This document shows, in pieces, positions 18,223 to 26,393 of a DNA stretch of 64,000 nucleotides (position 1 is the first letter of the stretch; every line of letters starts with the position of its first letter). Source of the DNA: Malonomonas sp036526255 (GTDB lineage Bacteria > Desulfobacterota > Desulfuromonadia > Desulfuromonadales > Geopsychrobacteraceae); the NCBI GenBank assembly GCA_036526255.1, contig DATCYW010000058.1:1-64000 (forward strand). Direction: 5' to 3'. The notes under the pieces were generated by a model. That model saw only the letters and a list, made by a program, of their open reading frames with translations. It searched no databases and was not told the DNA's origin. The position numbers and the translations under genes were made by a program.

Positions 18223-18639
18223 TTAACTCTCGTCCTGCTGCCTGAACAGCGACTCGTCCTTGCGGTAAGCGGTCCCCTGAAACATTGCGATCAGCTGCTG
18301 GTTGTCATCGCTAATTTTAACCTGATAGTTTCCCAGCCGCCGGTTCAGCGAGATCTCCTGCGCTTCGCCGTAAAGATTGCCGGTGCTCACCGCCTTGATA
18401 AACGTCATCGAGGTGTTGATGCCCATCGCCAGCTGTCCGTGCGAATTCGACGCAACGGCAAAAGCAAAATCGGCCAGGGTGAAAAGCGCGCCGCCGTGCA
18501 CGGTGCCTGCGCCATTTAAGTGAAACGGCTGCACCGGCATTTTTACCTGTGCCCAGCCAGGGCTGGCGGCGAGCAGTTCAATCCCGGCATGACGGGCAAA
18601 CTGATCGTTGCGTCGGAAAAAATCGACTGTCTCCTGCAT
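18223..18639 (-). CDS. PaaI-type hotdog thioesterase
   Basis: The 138-residue protein starts at the ATG at 18637-18639. A TTG six codons upstream is possible, but neither start has a strong ribosome site. The hotdog fold is signalled by NGAGTVHGGALFTLADFAFAVASN, where the HGG segment and the acidic residue (Asp) form the thioesterase active site. It probably hydrolyses acyl-CoA esters. The gene is fused end to end (TAAATG) with the patatin gene, suggesting a shared lipid-turnover role. Confidence 0.85.
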   Translation of the reverse strand: MQETVDFFRRNDQFARHAGIELLAASPGWAQVKMPVQPFHLNGAGTVHGGALFTLADFAFAVASNSHGQLAMGINTSMTFIKAVSTGNLYGEAQEISLNRRLGNYQVKISDDNQQLIAMFQGTAYRKDESLFRQQDES

Positions 18640-18663
18640 CTGCGTCTCTCTCTGCAAAGCTGA

Positions 18664-18867
18664 TTACCCCCAGAAACTGTCCACGCGGGATTTTTTCAGG
18701 GGGAGCGGATTGTGAAGATCTTCGGCCTGGTTCGCTTTGGCGCCGCATTTGCTGCAGACCACGGTCGGCGCGGTTGAACGACGGTCGATCTCTGCCATCA
18801 ACCCCTTGGCTTTGAGCTGACACATTTTCAGCTGTTCGATGGGAGCATTTTCACTGACGTCGGCCAC
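18664..18867 (-). CDS. Small protein with one CXXC knuckle
   Basis: The 67-residue protein starts with GTG preceded by GGAGG, which supports a real gene. It has CSKCGAKAN in the middle, after an earlier single Cys (KMCQLKAKG), so it could bind zinc with few ligands. I do not recognise the family. The gene is about 25 bp upstream of the thioesterase gene in the same direction and may be the first gene of that operon. Confidence 0.6.
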   Translation of the reverse strand: MADVSENAPIEQLKMCQLKAKGLMAEIDRRSTAPTVVCSKCGAKANQAEDLHNPLPLKKSRVDSFWG

Positions 18868-19081
18868 AGAGCCCTCCTTGGTTCAGGTGTGAAGAGAATA
18901 GAGAAATCATAGCCTCAGTCAAGCGCATTCGGCAACCGGGCGGCGCGATTTCAATTAAAACAGAGTTCCGTTTCAGTGCGGATCGCCTCCGGATAAAAAA
19001 AATAATTCACAATCGGCGCAGCACAGCTCAGCATCCGGCCTAACGCCTGATTTAATAACAGTATTTCACTAAAAAATACCA

Positions 19082-19110
19082 TTGACGTTATATTTTTTGA
19101 GGATTAGTAT
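19082..19110 (+). promoter_or_regulatory. Strong sigma-70-like promoter in the 18.9-19.3 kb gap
   Basis: TTGACG (19082-19087), a 17-bp spacer, then TAGTAT (19105-19110), in AT-rich sequence. It points toward a small reading frame with a ribosome-binding site and a terminator-like hairpin. The preceding 18868-19081 shows no gene. Confidence 0.6.
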
Positions 19111-19154
19111 CCGCACGTTTTTAAACACTTTTTTCCAGACGAAGGATAGTACGG

Positions 19155-19274
19155 ATGCTCGCAAGGTGGATCGTTAAATGGTGTGGTAAATCGGAATACA
19201 GCTGCCAGTTGAACTTCAATCGTCGCTCACAGCGGCGCCTGCTCTGGAGACGGATCATTGCGCGTCCCTTCTAA
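19155..19274 (+). CDS. Putative 39-residue basic small protein
   Basis: An ATG reading frame has GAAGGA 8 nt upstream and lies 45 bp past a good promoter. The product is rich in Arg, especially in the second half (FNRRSQRRLLWRRIIARPF), with three Trp and two Cys. I do not recognise it. The unit ends at a strong hairpin about 35 bp further on, so promoter, ribosome site, frame and 3' hairpin all agree. It could be a small protein, a leader, or a chance frame inside a small RNA. Confidence 0.45.
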   Translation: MLARWIVKWCGKSEYSCQLNFNRRSQRRLLWRRIIARPF

Positions 19275-19308
19275 CTGATCGTTGCAACACTTCACATACA
19301 CAACGAAA

Positions 19309-19340
19309 ACGGGCCATTCTGCAACTGCAGGATGGCCCGT
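19309..19340. terminator. Hairpin between the small transcript and the J-domain gene
   Basis: A 9-bp perfect outer stem (ACGGGCCAT / ATGGCCCGT) extends inward with CTGC/GCAG. It is followed by CTTTGTTG on the plus strand and by TTTT on the minus strand, so it can end both the small plus-strand unit and the convergent DnaJ-domain gene. Confidence 0.7.
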
Positions 19341-19348
19341 CTTTGTTG

Positions 19349-19966
19349 TCAAGGGCTGAAAAGACTCAGCAAAGCGCTGCAGACAAGCAGCAGAACGACA
19401 GGCCCGCGGTTGAATCCGGCGGGACTGTTGACCCGTTGCGCGCGGGTCGGCTTCGTTCGACGATAAATTCCGTCAGCGCCGCAACTGTAAGGCGACGCCG
19501 GCTTTTCCATCGCCAGATAATAGTAGAAATTAAAATCCGGCTGTTTCCGCACCTGTGACGCGGTCTGCTTCTCTGCCGGCCGCTCTCTGGCTTTGGCCTG
19601 CGGGGTTGCTGATTCGGGCTCCTCAAACAATGCGCCGAGCAAGGAATTAAGAAAACGATTGAACTTCTGCTGCGGTTCGACCGCCGGCCGGGGCTGTGCG
19701 GCCCGCCGGGCCTTTTGCTCTGCCTGTTTACGCTGCGCGGCTTGTTGCTGCGCGGCGAGCAACTTTGCGTCGTACAGAGTTCGCAAGCCGGGATCGGTGA
19801 GCACCCGGTAGGCTTCATGCAGCTGCCGGAACAGTTCGGCGGCGGCCTCCGAGCCCTGATTGGTGTCGGGGTGAAAGCGTTTCGCCATCCGCCGGTATGC
19901 GGTTTTTATCTGCCCTTCGTCAGCATCGGTCTGCAGGCCGAGCAGCAGATAATGATTCATCATCAT
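19349..19966 (-). CDS. J-domain (DnaJ-like) membrane-tail protein
   Basis: The 205-residue protein has an N-terminal J domain (residues about 4-68) with the essential HPD motif (KRFHPDTNQG) that stimulates DnaK. A basic, Gln/Ala-rich coiled segment (KLLAAQQQAAQRKQAEQK) follows. It lacks the Gly/Phe and zinc-finger regions of DnaJ. The last 20 residues (PVVLLLVCSALLSLFSP) are hydrophobic, suggesting a C-terminal membrane anchor. It follows lemA and the GIDE-like gene at 122 bp and may recruit DnaK to that membrane system. Confidence 0.83.
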   Translation of the reverse strand: MMMNHYLLLGLQTDADEGQIKTAYRRMAKRFHPDTNQGSEAAAELFRQLHEAYRVLTDPGLRTLYDAKLLAAQQQAAQRKQAEQKARRAAQPRPAVEPQQKFNRFLNSLLGALFEEPESATPQAKARERPAEKQTASQVRKQPDFNFYYYLAMEKPASPYSCGADGIYRRTKPTRAQRVNSPAGFNRGPVVLLLVCSALLSLFSP

Positions 19967-20088
19967 GAATCAGAAATCCTGTCATTCCCGAACCCTTCCA
20001 TGGCGTGGGAGCTTGCCCTGCGTCATCCTGAGGCAAAGGCGGTCCAGCTCTTATCGACCCGGTCGCCGAAAATCTTTAGCTGCCCGCA

Positions 20089-20658
20089 CTAATTATGCGC
20101 AAAGCTGACTTCCACATCGGCCCGATGCGCCGCGTCGATCTTCCAGAGTTCGCGACCGCTGAAATTGAAAATCCGCGCAATGATAAGGTCCGGGAACTGC
20201 TCCAACCGGGTATTGTAAATGGTCACTGAGGCATTGTAGAGCTCGCGGCGGTCGGCGATCTGATCCTCGATCTCGGTGATCCGGTTGCTCAACTGGCGGA
20301 AGCCGGCATCGGCTTTCAGGTCGGGATAGCGTTCGACCACCATGAACAATGACTTCAGGGTGTCAGTCAGCGCGTTCTGCGCCTGCAACTTCTCCCCTTC
20401 ACTGCGGGCCGAGTTGATCTGCGACCGGGCCTTGACGACCGCTTCGAGGGTCTGCTGTTCGTGCTGCATGTAGCCTTCGCAGACCTTGATCAGCTTCGGC
20501 AGCTCGTCGTAGCGCTGCTTCAGCAGCACATCGATATTGCTCCAGTCCTGACTGATGTTGTTTTTCAGGGCGACGAAACCGTTGTAGATGACGATCACAT
20601 AGCCGATCACCCCCAGCAACAGCAGCAGAATAACTCCCAGTACGATCCAGCCGGCCAT
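20089..20658 (-). CDS. LemA family protein
   Basis: The 189-residue protein has an N-terminal membrane helix (residues about 4-25) followed by a long helical LemA domain (YNGFVALKNNISQDWSNIDVLLKQRYDELPKL is characteristic). LemA proteins are single-pass membrane proteins of unclear function. The gene is 36 bp downstream of the GIDE-like gene. LemA and GIDE/MUL1-like proteins recur together in bacteria, so a joint membrane complex is likely. That last point is inference. Confidence 0.92.
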   Translation of the reverse strand: MAGWIVLGVILLLLLGVIGYVIVIYNGFVALKNNISQDWSNIDVLLKQRYDELPKLIKVCEGYMQHEQQTLEAVVKARSQINSARSEGEKLQAQNALTDTLKSLFMVVERYPDLKADAGFRQLSNRITEIEDQIADRRELYNASVTIYNTRLEQFPDLIIARIFNFSGRELWKIDAAHRADVEVSFAHN

Positions 20659-20694
20659 AGTCTCTCCTTTAGTGTCGAGCGAAGTTCGGGTCGG

Positions 20695-22683
20695 TTACTT
20701 CAGATAGTTAAATAACAGGGCGATACTGCCGGCGGTCAGCACGGCGGCACCAATAAACAGCGGCACCATGTACAGTGTCAGCCGTCGCGTCAGCTGGGTC
20801 TCTGAATGGGTTTCGGCGATCACCAGCGGCCGCCCTTTTTTTTTGCCAATCACCACGTGCTCCTCCTGTTTTTTGCGTTTCTGCTCCGTGAGCGATTCGT
20901 GCAGCACCTTTTCGGCAACGGCTTCGCGGGCCGCGTCCCATTCATCCTCGCTGATTTTACCGTCACTATCGGTATCGTATTGCAGCATATCCTGTGGATT
21001 GCGTTTCAGTTCGCGCAGCGCTTCAATTTTCCGTTCGCTAAGGCTCGGACCACTGTCACGCTTCACGGCGGCAAAGCCGAGCACATAGAGAAGGGTCCCT
21101 TCAACGATGATCTCCTCACACCATTTTTCATCACTGTCATCACTGAAGCGCATCAGCCCCACCTGCCCCGGCACCCCTTCCTGCTTGGTTCCGGCGGACA
21201 CCCGGCAGCCGGTCGGATCGACCTCGACCCGACCGGTCTCATCCTCGAGCAGAAAAGGCACATTGTCGCTGCTTTTGACGCTGACGACCTGCCATTGATT
21301 GTTTTTCCCCCGCCGTGACTTGGTCAGCCGATAATAAACGCATGGGGTGTGCGACATCGGTGAAATAAGCGCGTACTGACGCAGCGCCTGCCCCTTGACC
21401 TCGACCATCCCCATGGCGATTGAGCGGACCCGGCTGGTCGGCGTGTTTTCGATCTGCCGCTTCAGGCGCACGAAATGGAAGCCGCCCCAGAACATCAATC
21501 CGGCAATGCCGAAGGGGATCGCCCCCGAAGCAAACCCCGGCTTGACGAGACTCAGCAGCAGGCGGCCGTCTTTAACGTCGAGCAGCAGCAGGATGACAAA
21601 GGCCAGCGCCCCGCCGACACTGCCCAACCAGAAATGCGGACTCTGCCATTGCCCGCCGGAGCGCGCCGGAGGCGGTGCTGGCAGCCCCGGTTCGGCGGTC
21701 GCCGGTGCTGCGTTTTTGCCCTTTTCGGCTGCCGCCTCTGCGGCGTTGATTTCAGCGGCCAGCTCTTTTGCGACCGGCAACACCTCCTGCAGCGAACCAT
21801 CGGCCAGAAGGGTCGGATTCTGCAACAGCATGGCGGCGGTAACCGCGCCGGTCAGCTGGTCGGATTCGGCAGCAGCGGCCGGTGCGACAGGGCCAAGCCG
21901 CTCCAGATCGGCCAGCAGCCAGCCGTAGCGGGCCAGACTGAGCAGATTTTTTCGTTCGGTGTCCGGGTCGTGCGGATCTTCGCGCCGCAGGGTGCAGCCG
22001 GGCAGATTGACCAGACCGAAGTCGGTTTGCAGGATAAATTGACCGGCATACTCTTGCATCAGTTCGATGATCTTCAGCAGGTTCTGCCGGCTACTGAGCG
22101 TCGCCCGCTCACCGAGCCCCTGCGGATCAAACTTGCCTGGAAATACCCGCACCGCCGCGCTGATCCGCTTGCTGTCATCGAGCAGATAGAGATCCAGCAG
22201 CGGTTGCCCCTGCAGGATCGCCTGCTGGATTTTGTGTTCTGCCAGATGACGGACATCATCGCGGCCGCGATAGGCGTGGCTCGACAGCAGCTGGGTGACA
22301 CTTTTTGTCGCCAGCGCCCCCGACATCTCGGCAAATACTGCCAGGATGGTCGCCCCCCTGGGGAAGGTCACCGGTTGTTGCTGGCCGTCGAAAACAATTG
22401 CGCCGCTGTCGATCTGCAGACCACGGATCCGCTGCGGCACATACTCCGGCTTACTCGGTTCAAACAGCCAGTGGCGATAATCGGCATCCAGAAGCAGCTG
22501 CGAAACTTTCTCCAGCTGTTCCCGCGCCCCTTTGGCCAACAGCGAACGCCCCTGCCCAATCAGCGACTGTCGACACTGATAGATATCAAGTTGATATTTC
22601 GCGGAGAGCTCTTTGAGCAATTCCGGCAGGTTGTCTGCCGGTTTCAGCTGTGGCTCAACAATCAGATAGGTCGTCTGGTTCAT
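20695..22683 (-). CDS. GIDE/MUL1-like membrane protein with EF-hand
   Basis: This is a large 662-residue protein. The N-terminal half (about residues 1-330) contains no domain I know for certain. It ends in an Ala/Pro-rich linker, then two membrane helices (about 350-370 and 385-405). Next comes a region resembling the GIDE (MUL1 'beside-a-membrane') domain, ENTPTSRVRSIAMGMVEVKG through ILYV-type strands. A calcium-binding EF-hand loop (DTDSDGKISEDEW) follows, then a C-terminal membrane helix. Eukaryotic MUL1 adds a RING ligase, which is absent here. Its partner gene lemA is immediately downstream. Confidence 0.7.
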   Translation of the reverse strand: MNQTTYLIVEPQLKPADNLPELLKELSAKYQLDIYQCRQSLIGQGRSLLAKGAREQLEKVSQLLLDADYRHWLFEPSKPEYVPQRIRGLQIDSGAIVFDGQQQPVTFPRGATILAVFAEMSGALATKSVTQLLSSHAYRGRDDVRHLAEHKIQQAILQGQPLLDLYLLDDSKRISAAVRVFPGKFDPQGLGERATLSSRQNLLKIIELMQEYAGQFILQTDFGLVNLPGCTLRREDPHDPDTERKNLLSLARYGWLLADLERLGPVAPAAAAESDQLTGAVTAAMLLQNPTLLADGSLQEVLPVAKELAAEINAAEAAAEKGKNAAPATAEPGLPAPPPARSGGQWQSPHFWLGSVGGALAFVILLLLDVKDGRLLLSLVKPGFASGAIPFGIAGLMFWGGFHFVRLKRQIENTPTSRVRSIAMGMVEVKGQALRQYALISPMSHTPCVYYRLTKSRRGKNNQWQVVSVKSSDNVPFLLEDETGRVEVDPTGCRVSAGTKQEGVPGQVGLMRFSDDSDEKWCEEIIVEGTLLYVLGFAAVKRDSGPSLSERKIEALRELKRNPQDMLQYDTDSDGKISEDEWDAAREAVAEKVLHESLTEQKRKKQEEHVVIGKKKGRPLVIAETHSETQLTRRLTLYMVPLFIGAAVLTAGSIALLFNYLK

Positions 22684-22716
22684 AGGGTCGCTTGGGTTAA
22701 AGTAACAGAAACTAAT

Positions 22717-22767
22717 AATCTAGCCGGTTTCATGGTTATCGGCAAGCAACAAGTTAATTATTAACTT
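22717..22767 (-). promoter_or_regulatory. Promoter and palindromic operator of the GIDE-like/lemA operon
   Basis: On the minus strand a -35 TTGCCG (22740-22745 on the plus strand as CGGCAA) and a -10 TAGATT (22717-22722 as AATCTA) are spaced by 17 bp, about 35 bp before the start codon. Directly upstream of the -35 is a perfect palindrome AAGTTAAT-T-ATTAACTT (22751-22767), placed like a binding site for a dimeric regulator. Confidence 0.5.
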
Positions 22768-22799
22768 TTGGTGAACTGCTTAAAGGGGAGGAAATTTGG

Positions 22800-23219
22800 C
22801 TATTCTGGAATTCTCTGCCGGAGGCTTTTAACCTGGCTGCGCTGGGACTTCTTATCCAACCGCTTTTCGTTGACGCCGCGCGGGGTCTTGGTTTTCCGGC
22901 GTGGTTTCGGTGTATGCAGGGCCGCAGCGATCAGCTCCTGCAGCAGCTGCAGGGCGTTCAGGCGATTCTGTTCCTGGCTGCGGGTCTGCTGGGATTTGAT
23001 GATGATGACACCATCCTTCGTGATGCGCTGATCATTCAGGCTCAACAGGCGGGCCTTGACCTGATCTGGCAACGTTGAAGACTCGATCGGAAAACGCAGA
23101 TGGATACCGGTCGCCACCTTGTTGACATTCTGCCCCCCGGCGCCCTGGGCGCGGATAGCGCTCAGTTCTATTTCGTTCAGCGGGATGCTGAGCTGTTCGT
23201 TAATCTGCAGTGCGTTCAA
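22800..23219 (-). CDS. arfB: Alternative ribosome-rescue factor ArfB
   Basis: ArfB (YaeJ) enters stalled ribosomes lacking a stop codon and hydrolyses peptidyl-tRNA. The TTG start at 23217-23219 has AGGA 8 nt upstream and gives 139 residues, matching the E. coli length of 140 and putting the catalytic GGQ (AIRAQGAGGQNVNK) at residues 28-30. The longer in-frame extension upstream does not resemble the family. The basic C-terminal tail (PKPRRKTKTPRGVNEKRLDKKSQRSQVK) that lies in the mRNA channel is present. Confidence 0.93.
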   Translation of the reverse strand: MNALQINEQLSIPLNEIELSAIRAQGAGGQNVNKVATGIHLRFPIESSTLPDQVKARLLSLNDQRITKDGVIIIKSQQTRSQEQNRLNALQLLQELIAAALHTPKPRRKTKTPRGVNEKRLDKKSQRSQVKSLRQRIPE

Positions 23220-23415
23220 AACAGTTTCCTGACATTTATGCAAGGCAACGGCCGCCGCCACCGCGGTACCTATTTGCCATCCATTCTGTTGCCACTCGTT
23301 GGATGAGGTCAAGAATAAAGCCCGACAGCTTTTAACGCAGCCCAAATACGACTTTGACGGTCGCAATCACACCAGCTATACTGCCGCAACCCGTTCCCAC
23401 CACGGAGATGCCTGC

Positions 23416-24672
23416 ATGGCGAAGACCCAGAGCGTCAACATCCGTTTTTCGCTGATCGCTATCATCCTGGTGCTGATCGCGACCCTCGCCGGGATTTTTC
23501 TCGGTCTGGCGATGCGCACCCGCACGCTGCTGCATGAAAGCATCCTCTCGCAGGCGCGCAGCCACTTTCAGAGCATTGTCCTGACCCGCGCCTGGAATGC
23601 CGGGCACGGCGGCGTCTACGTGCTCAAAAAAGAGGGGGTGGAATCGAACCCCTATCTGAAAAACCCCGACATCGTCTCCACCACCGGCCAGACCTATACC
23701 ATGAAAAATCCCGCCCTGATGACCAGAGAGATATCGCAACTTGCCGGTATCGAAACCGGCATGAGCTTCCGTATTACCAGCCTTAAGCCCTTGAACCCGA
23801 ACAATCAGGCGGATCCTTTCGAGGAGGAAGCGCTGCGGGCCTTTGAAAGCGGAAAGCGGGAGGCCTACCGCTTTACAGCGTTGAAAGAGAGTCCGGTCTT
23901 CCGCTACATGGCACCACTGCAGGTCAAAAGCGACTGCCTTGCCTGTCATGGCCAACAGGACTATCAGGTCGGCGATATCCGCGGCGGGATCAGTGTCACC
24001 ATACCGGTGCAGAAGCTGCACGAGCAGTTGCAGCGCAACATGGTCGCAATCGGCCTGGCCGGGATTGGCGTTGCGCTGGTCCTGGTGATCAGCGTCACCC
24101 TGCTGGTGGTCAGACTGGTGCGCCAGCTCAATCAGGCCCGGGCGACGGTGGAAAAGCTGGCTATTTCTGACGACTTGACCAGTATCTACAACCGTCGCTA
24201 CGGCCTGGAGCGGATGGCCACCGAAATCGGTAAGGCACAGCGGATCAACCAGCCGCTCTGCTGCCTGATGATCGACATCGACCACTTCAAACAGATCAAC
24301 GATAGCTACGGCCACGACGCCGGCGACCGGGTGCTGATCAAGGTCGCCGCCGAGCTGCGCAAAGCGCTGCGCCGCTACGACCTGCTGTTCCGTTATGGTG
24401 GCGAGGAGTTTGTCATTATCTTTCCGGCGCTGGACCTGGCGGATGCGCAACGGGGAGCCGAGCGGTTACGGCAACACTGCGCCGCGCTGAGAGTTCCGGT
24501 CAATGGCGACGCGCGGCAGATCCAGGTGCTGTTAAGCGGCGGCCTGACGACCTTAAGCGGAGCAGAGGATAACTGCGAAACGCTTTTAAAGCGGGCCGAT
24601 GATGCGCTCTATCTGGCGAAAAACAACGGCCGCAACCGGATCGAGGTGGTGCTGGCGGAGCCTGCATCCTGA
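23416..24672 (+). CDS. Diguanylate cyclase with heme-c sensor domain
   Basis: The 418-residue protein starts at the ATG with GGAG upstream. TM1 (about residues 12-33) precedes a periplasmic Tll0287-like (DUF3365) sensor domain that ends with the heme c attachment site KSDCLACHGQQ (Cys-X2-Cys-His, about residue 177). TM2 (about 213-237) leads to a GGDEF domain with the active-site GGEEF (RYGGEEFVIIF) and the substrate-binding DIDHFKQINDSYGHDAGD. It should make c-di-GMP in response to a redox or gas signal read by the heme. An allosteric RxxD I-site is not obvious. Confidence 0.92.
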   Translation: MAKTQSVNIRFSLIAIILVLIATLAGIFLGLAMRTRTLLHESILSQARSHFQSIVLTRAWNAGHGGVYVLKKEGVESNPYLKNPDIVSTTGQTYTMKNPALMTREISQLAGIETGMSFRITSLKPLNPNNQADPFEEEALRAFESGKREAYRFTALKESPVFRYMAPLQVKSDCLACHGQQDYQVGDIRGGISVTIPVQKLHEQLQRNMVAIGLAGIGVALVLVISVTLLVVRLVRQLNQARATVEKLAISDDLTSIYNRRYGLERMATEIGKAQRINQPLCCLMIDIDHFKQINDSYGHDAGDRVLIKVAAELRKALRRYDLLFRYGGEEFVIIFPALDLADAQRGAERLRQHCAALRVPVNGDARQIQVLLSGGLTTLSGAEDNCETLLKRADDALYLAKNNGRNRIEVVLAEPAS

Positions 24673-24675
24673 TCC

Positions 24676-24876
24676 TTACAACAACGGCTGCAGAAAACGT
24701 TCAAAGGTCACCCGCTGGTTCGCTGTCAGCAGGTCGAGATCCCCATCGTTATCAAGCAGAAAGGTCGCGACACCAATCACGGTTTTCGGCAGATAACCGG
24801 TCCCGGCAACGAGCTGCTCAATTTTATCGGGGCGCTTATTGATCAAATGTTTCAGCTGCTTCAGGTCAAGTTCCAT
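24676..24876 (-). CDS. Small hypothetical protein
   Basis: The 66-residue frame begins at the ATG at 24874-24876, with GGAG about 11 nt upstream. It has a helical N-terminus (MELDLKQLKHLINKRPDKIEQLV) and ends with a short acidic segment (LLDNDGDLDLL). I do not recognise a family. It could be a DNA- or RNA-binding helical protein, but nothing in it proves this. It is convergent with the diguanylate cyclase gene. Confidence 0.5.
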   Translation of the reverse strand: MELDLKQLKHLINKRPDKIEQLVAGTGYLPKTVIGVATFLLDNDGDLDLLTANQRVTFERFLQPLL

Positions 24877-25067
24877 AACTTCAGATTCTCCAACAGGGAA
24901 GAGGTGACTTTCTCGACCCGAGAATAGAAGAACAGACCCCATCCTTCAAGAACGAAAAAAGCGCCCCACCTTCCTCCGCACATCTGCTACAGTCGATCAC
25001 TTTCTACCACCCTGCCACCGACGTGCACACAAACGCCGCGGCAGCAAGATTTGACAGGTTCACAGCA

Positions 25068-26318
25068 ATGATCCAGACACTCCACCCGCTGCTGGCCGAA
25101 TGGCCGCAACAAGCAAAAAAACCGGTCAAGCTGCAGGTCAGCAACTCCGGCATCGCCAGCCTGCACCGTGGCCACCCCTGGCTTTACGCCGAGCGGATCA
25201 AAGCCGAAAGCCACCGCGGCCAGCCGGGTGACCTGGCGGTCGTCTTCGACGCAAAAAAACGCTTCGTCGCCATCGGCCTCTACGATCCCTTCCTGCCGAT
25301 CCGCATGCGCGCCCTGCGCGCCAGCAAACCGGGGCCGATTGATCGGGACTTCTTCGCCGAACGGATTGCCGCAGCGCTGGCACGCCGGCTGCCGCTGCTG
25401 CAGACCGAGACCGACGGCTATCGCATGATTCACGGTGAAAGCGACGGCCTGCCGGGGATGGTAGTCGATCGTTACGCCGAAACGGCGGTGGTCAAACTTT
25501 ACACCTGCGCCTGGCTGCCACACCTTTACAATTGCCTGAAAATCCTGCTGGAACAGCAGCCGCTTGAGCGGATTGTGCTGCGCATCAGCCGGGGGATGCA
25601 GCAGCACCCTGACTATCTGCGCGGCCTCGAAGATGGTCAGATTATCTACGGCGAGCCGATCAGCGAAACCCTGACCTGTCGTGAAAACGGGCTGATCTTT
25701 GAGGTCGATCCGGTGCGCGGCCAGAAAACCGGCTTCTTCCTTGATCAGCGCGACAACCGCGCCCGGGTGGAAAAGATGGCCAGAGGGCGGCGGGTGCTCA
25801 ACGCCTTCTCCTATAACGGCGGCTTCTCCCTCGCAGCGGCAAGGGGCGGCGCGACCGAAGTCACCAGCCTCGACCAGAGCGGCCCGGCTCTCGCCTCATC
25901 GGTCCGTAACTTTGCCCTTAACGCCAGTGTTGCGGCCGTCGCCGCAGCGCGCCATCTGACTATCGAAGACGACGCCTTCAAGGCGCTGGCCGAACTGGTC
26001 AAACAGAAGAAACAATATCAGCTGGTGATTATCGACCCGCCCGCCTTCGCCGTACGCCGCGCGCAGGTTCCGGAGGCACTGGTCGCCTATGGCCGCCTTG
26101 CCCAGCTGGGGGTCAATCTGCTCGCCCCCGGCGGTGACATCGTCCTCGCCTCCTGCTCCAACCCGGTCAGCCCGGAAGACTTTCGCCAGACAGTCTGTGA
26201 CGCCGCCGCCCGTGCCGGTCGTCCGCTATGGCAGATCGTCGAAACCGGTCACGCCCTCGACCACCCGCTCGACTTCGCCGAAAGCCGCTACCTGAAGTGC
26301 CTGTTTGCCAAGGCCTGA
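25068..26318 (+). CDS. Class I rRNA (cytosine-C5) methyltransferase, RlmI-like
   Basis: The 416-residue protein starts at the ATG at 25068. A GTG 15 codons earlier is possible but has no ribosome site. An N-terminal PUA-like RNA-binding domain (HRGHPWLYAERI) precedes a SAM-dependent methyltransferase core with the SAM loop VLNAFSYNGGFSLAAARGGA and the catalytic-type IIDPPAFA. A Cys in VLASCSNPV fits 5-methylcytosine chemistry. RlmI modifies C1962 of E. coli 23S rRNA. Exact specificity here is inference. Confidence 0.88.
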   Translation: MIQTLHPLLAEWPQQAKKPVKLQVSNSGIASLHRGHPWLYAERIKAESHRGQPGDLAVVFDAKKRFVAIGLYDPFLPIRMRALRASKPGPIDRDFFAERIAAALARRLPLLQTETDGYRMIHGESDGLPGMVVDRYAETAVVKLYTCAWLPHLYNCLKILLEQQPLERIVLRISRGMQQHPDYLRGLEDGQIIYGEPISETLTCRENGLIFEVDPVRGQKTGFFLDQRDNRARVEKMARGRRVLNAFSYNGGFSLAAARGGATEVTSLDQSGPALASSVRNFALNASVAAVAAARHLTIEDDAFKALAELVKQKKQYQLVIIDPPAFAVRRAQVPEALVAYGRLAQLGVNLLAPGGDIVLASCSNPVSPEDFRQTVCDAAARAGRPLWQIVETGHALDHPLDFAESRYLKCLFAKA

Positions 26319-26340
26319 CGGATAAAACGCAAAAAGCAAA

Positions 26341-26374
26341 AAAGGCGTTGCAGGGGAATCTGCAACGCCTTTTT
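26341..26374. terminator. Bidirectional terminator
   Basis: A 13-bp stem (AAAGGCGTTGCAG / CTGCAACGCCTTT) with flanking A and T tracts lies between the convergent methyltransferase and diadenylate cyclase genes. Confidence 0.9.
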
Positions 26375-26393
26375 CAGTTTCAAGCCACCCTTA

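Noticed and set aside
25023..25067. GTG start for the rRNA methyltransferase
   Set aside because: No Shine-Dalgarno precedes it. The ATG at 25068 is more likely, although the evidence for either is weak.
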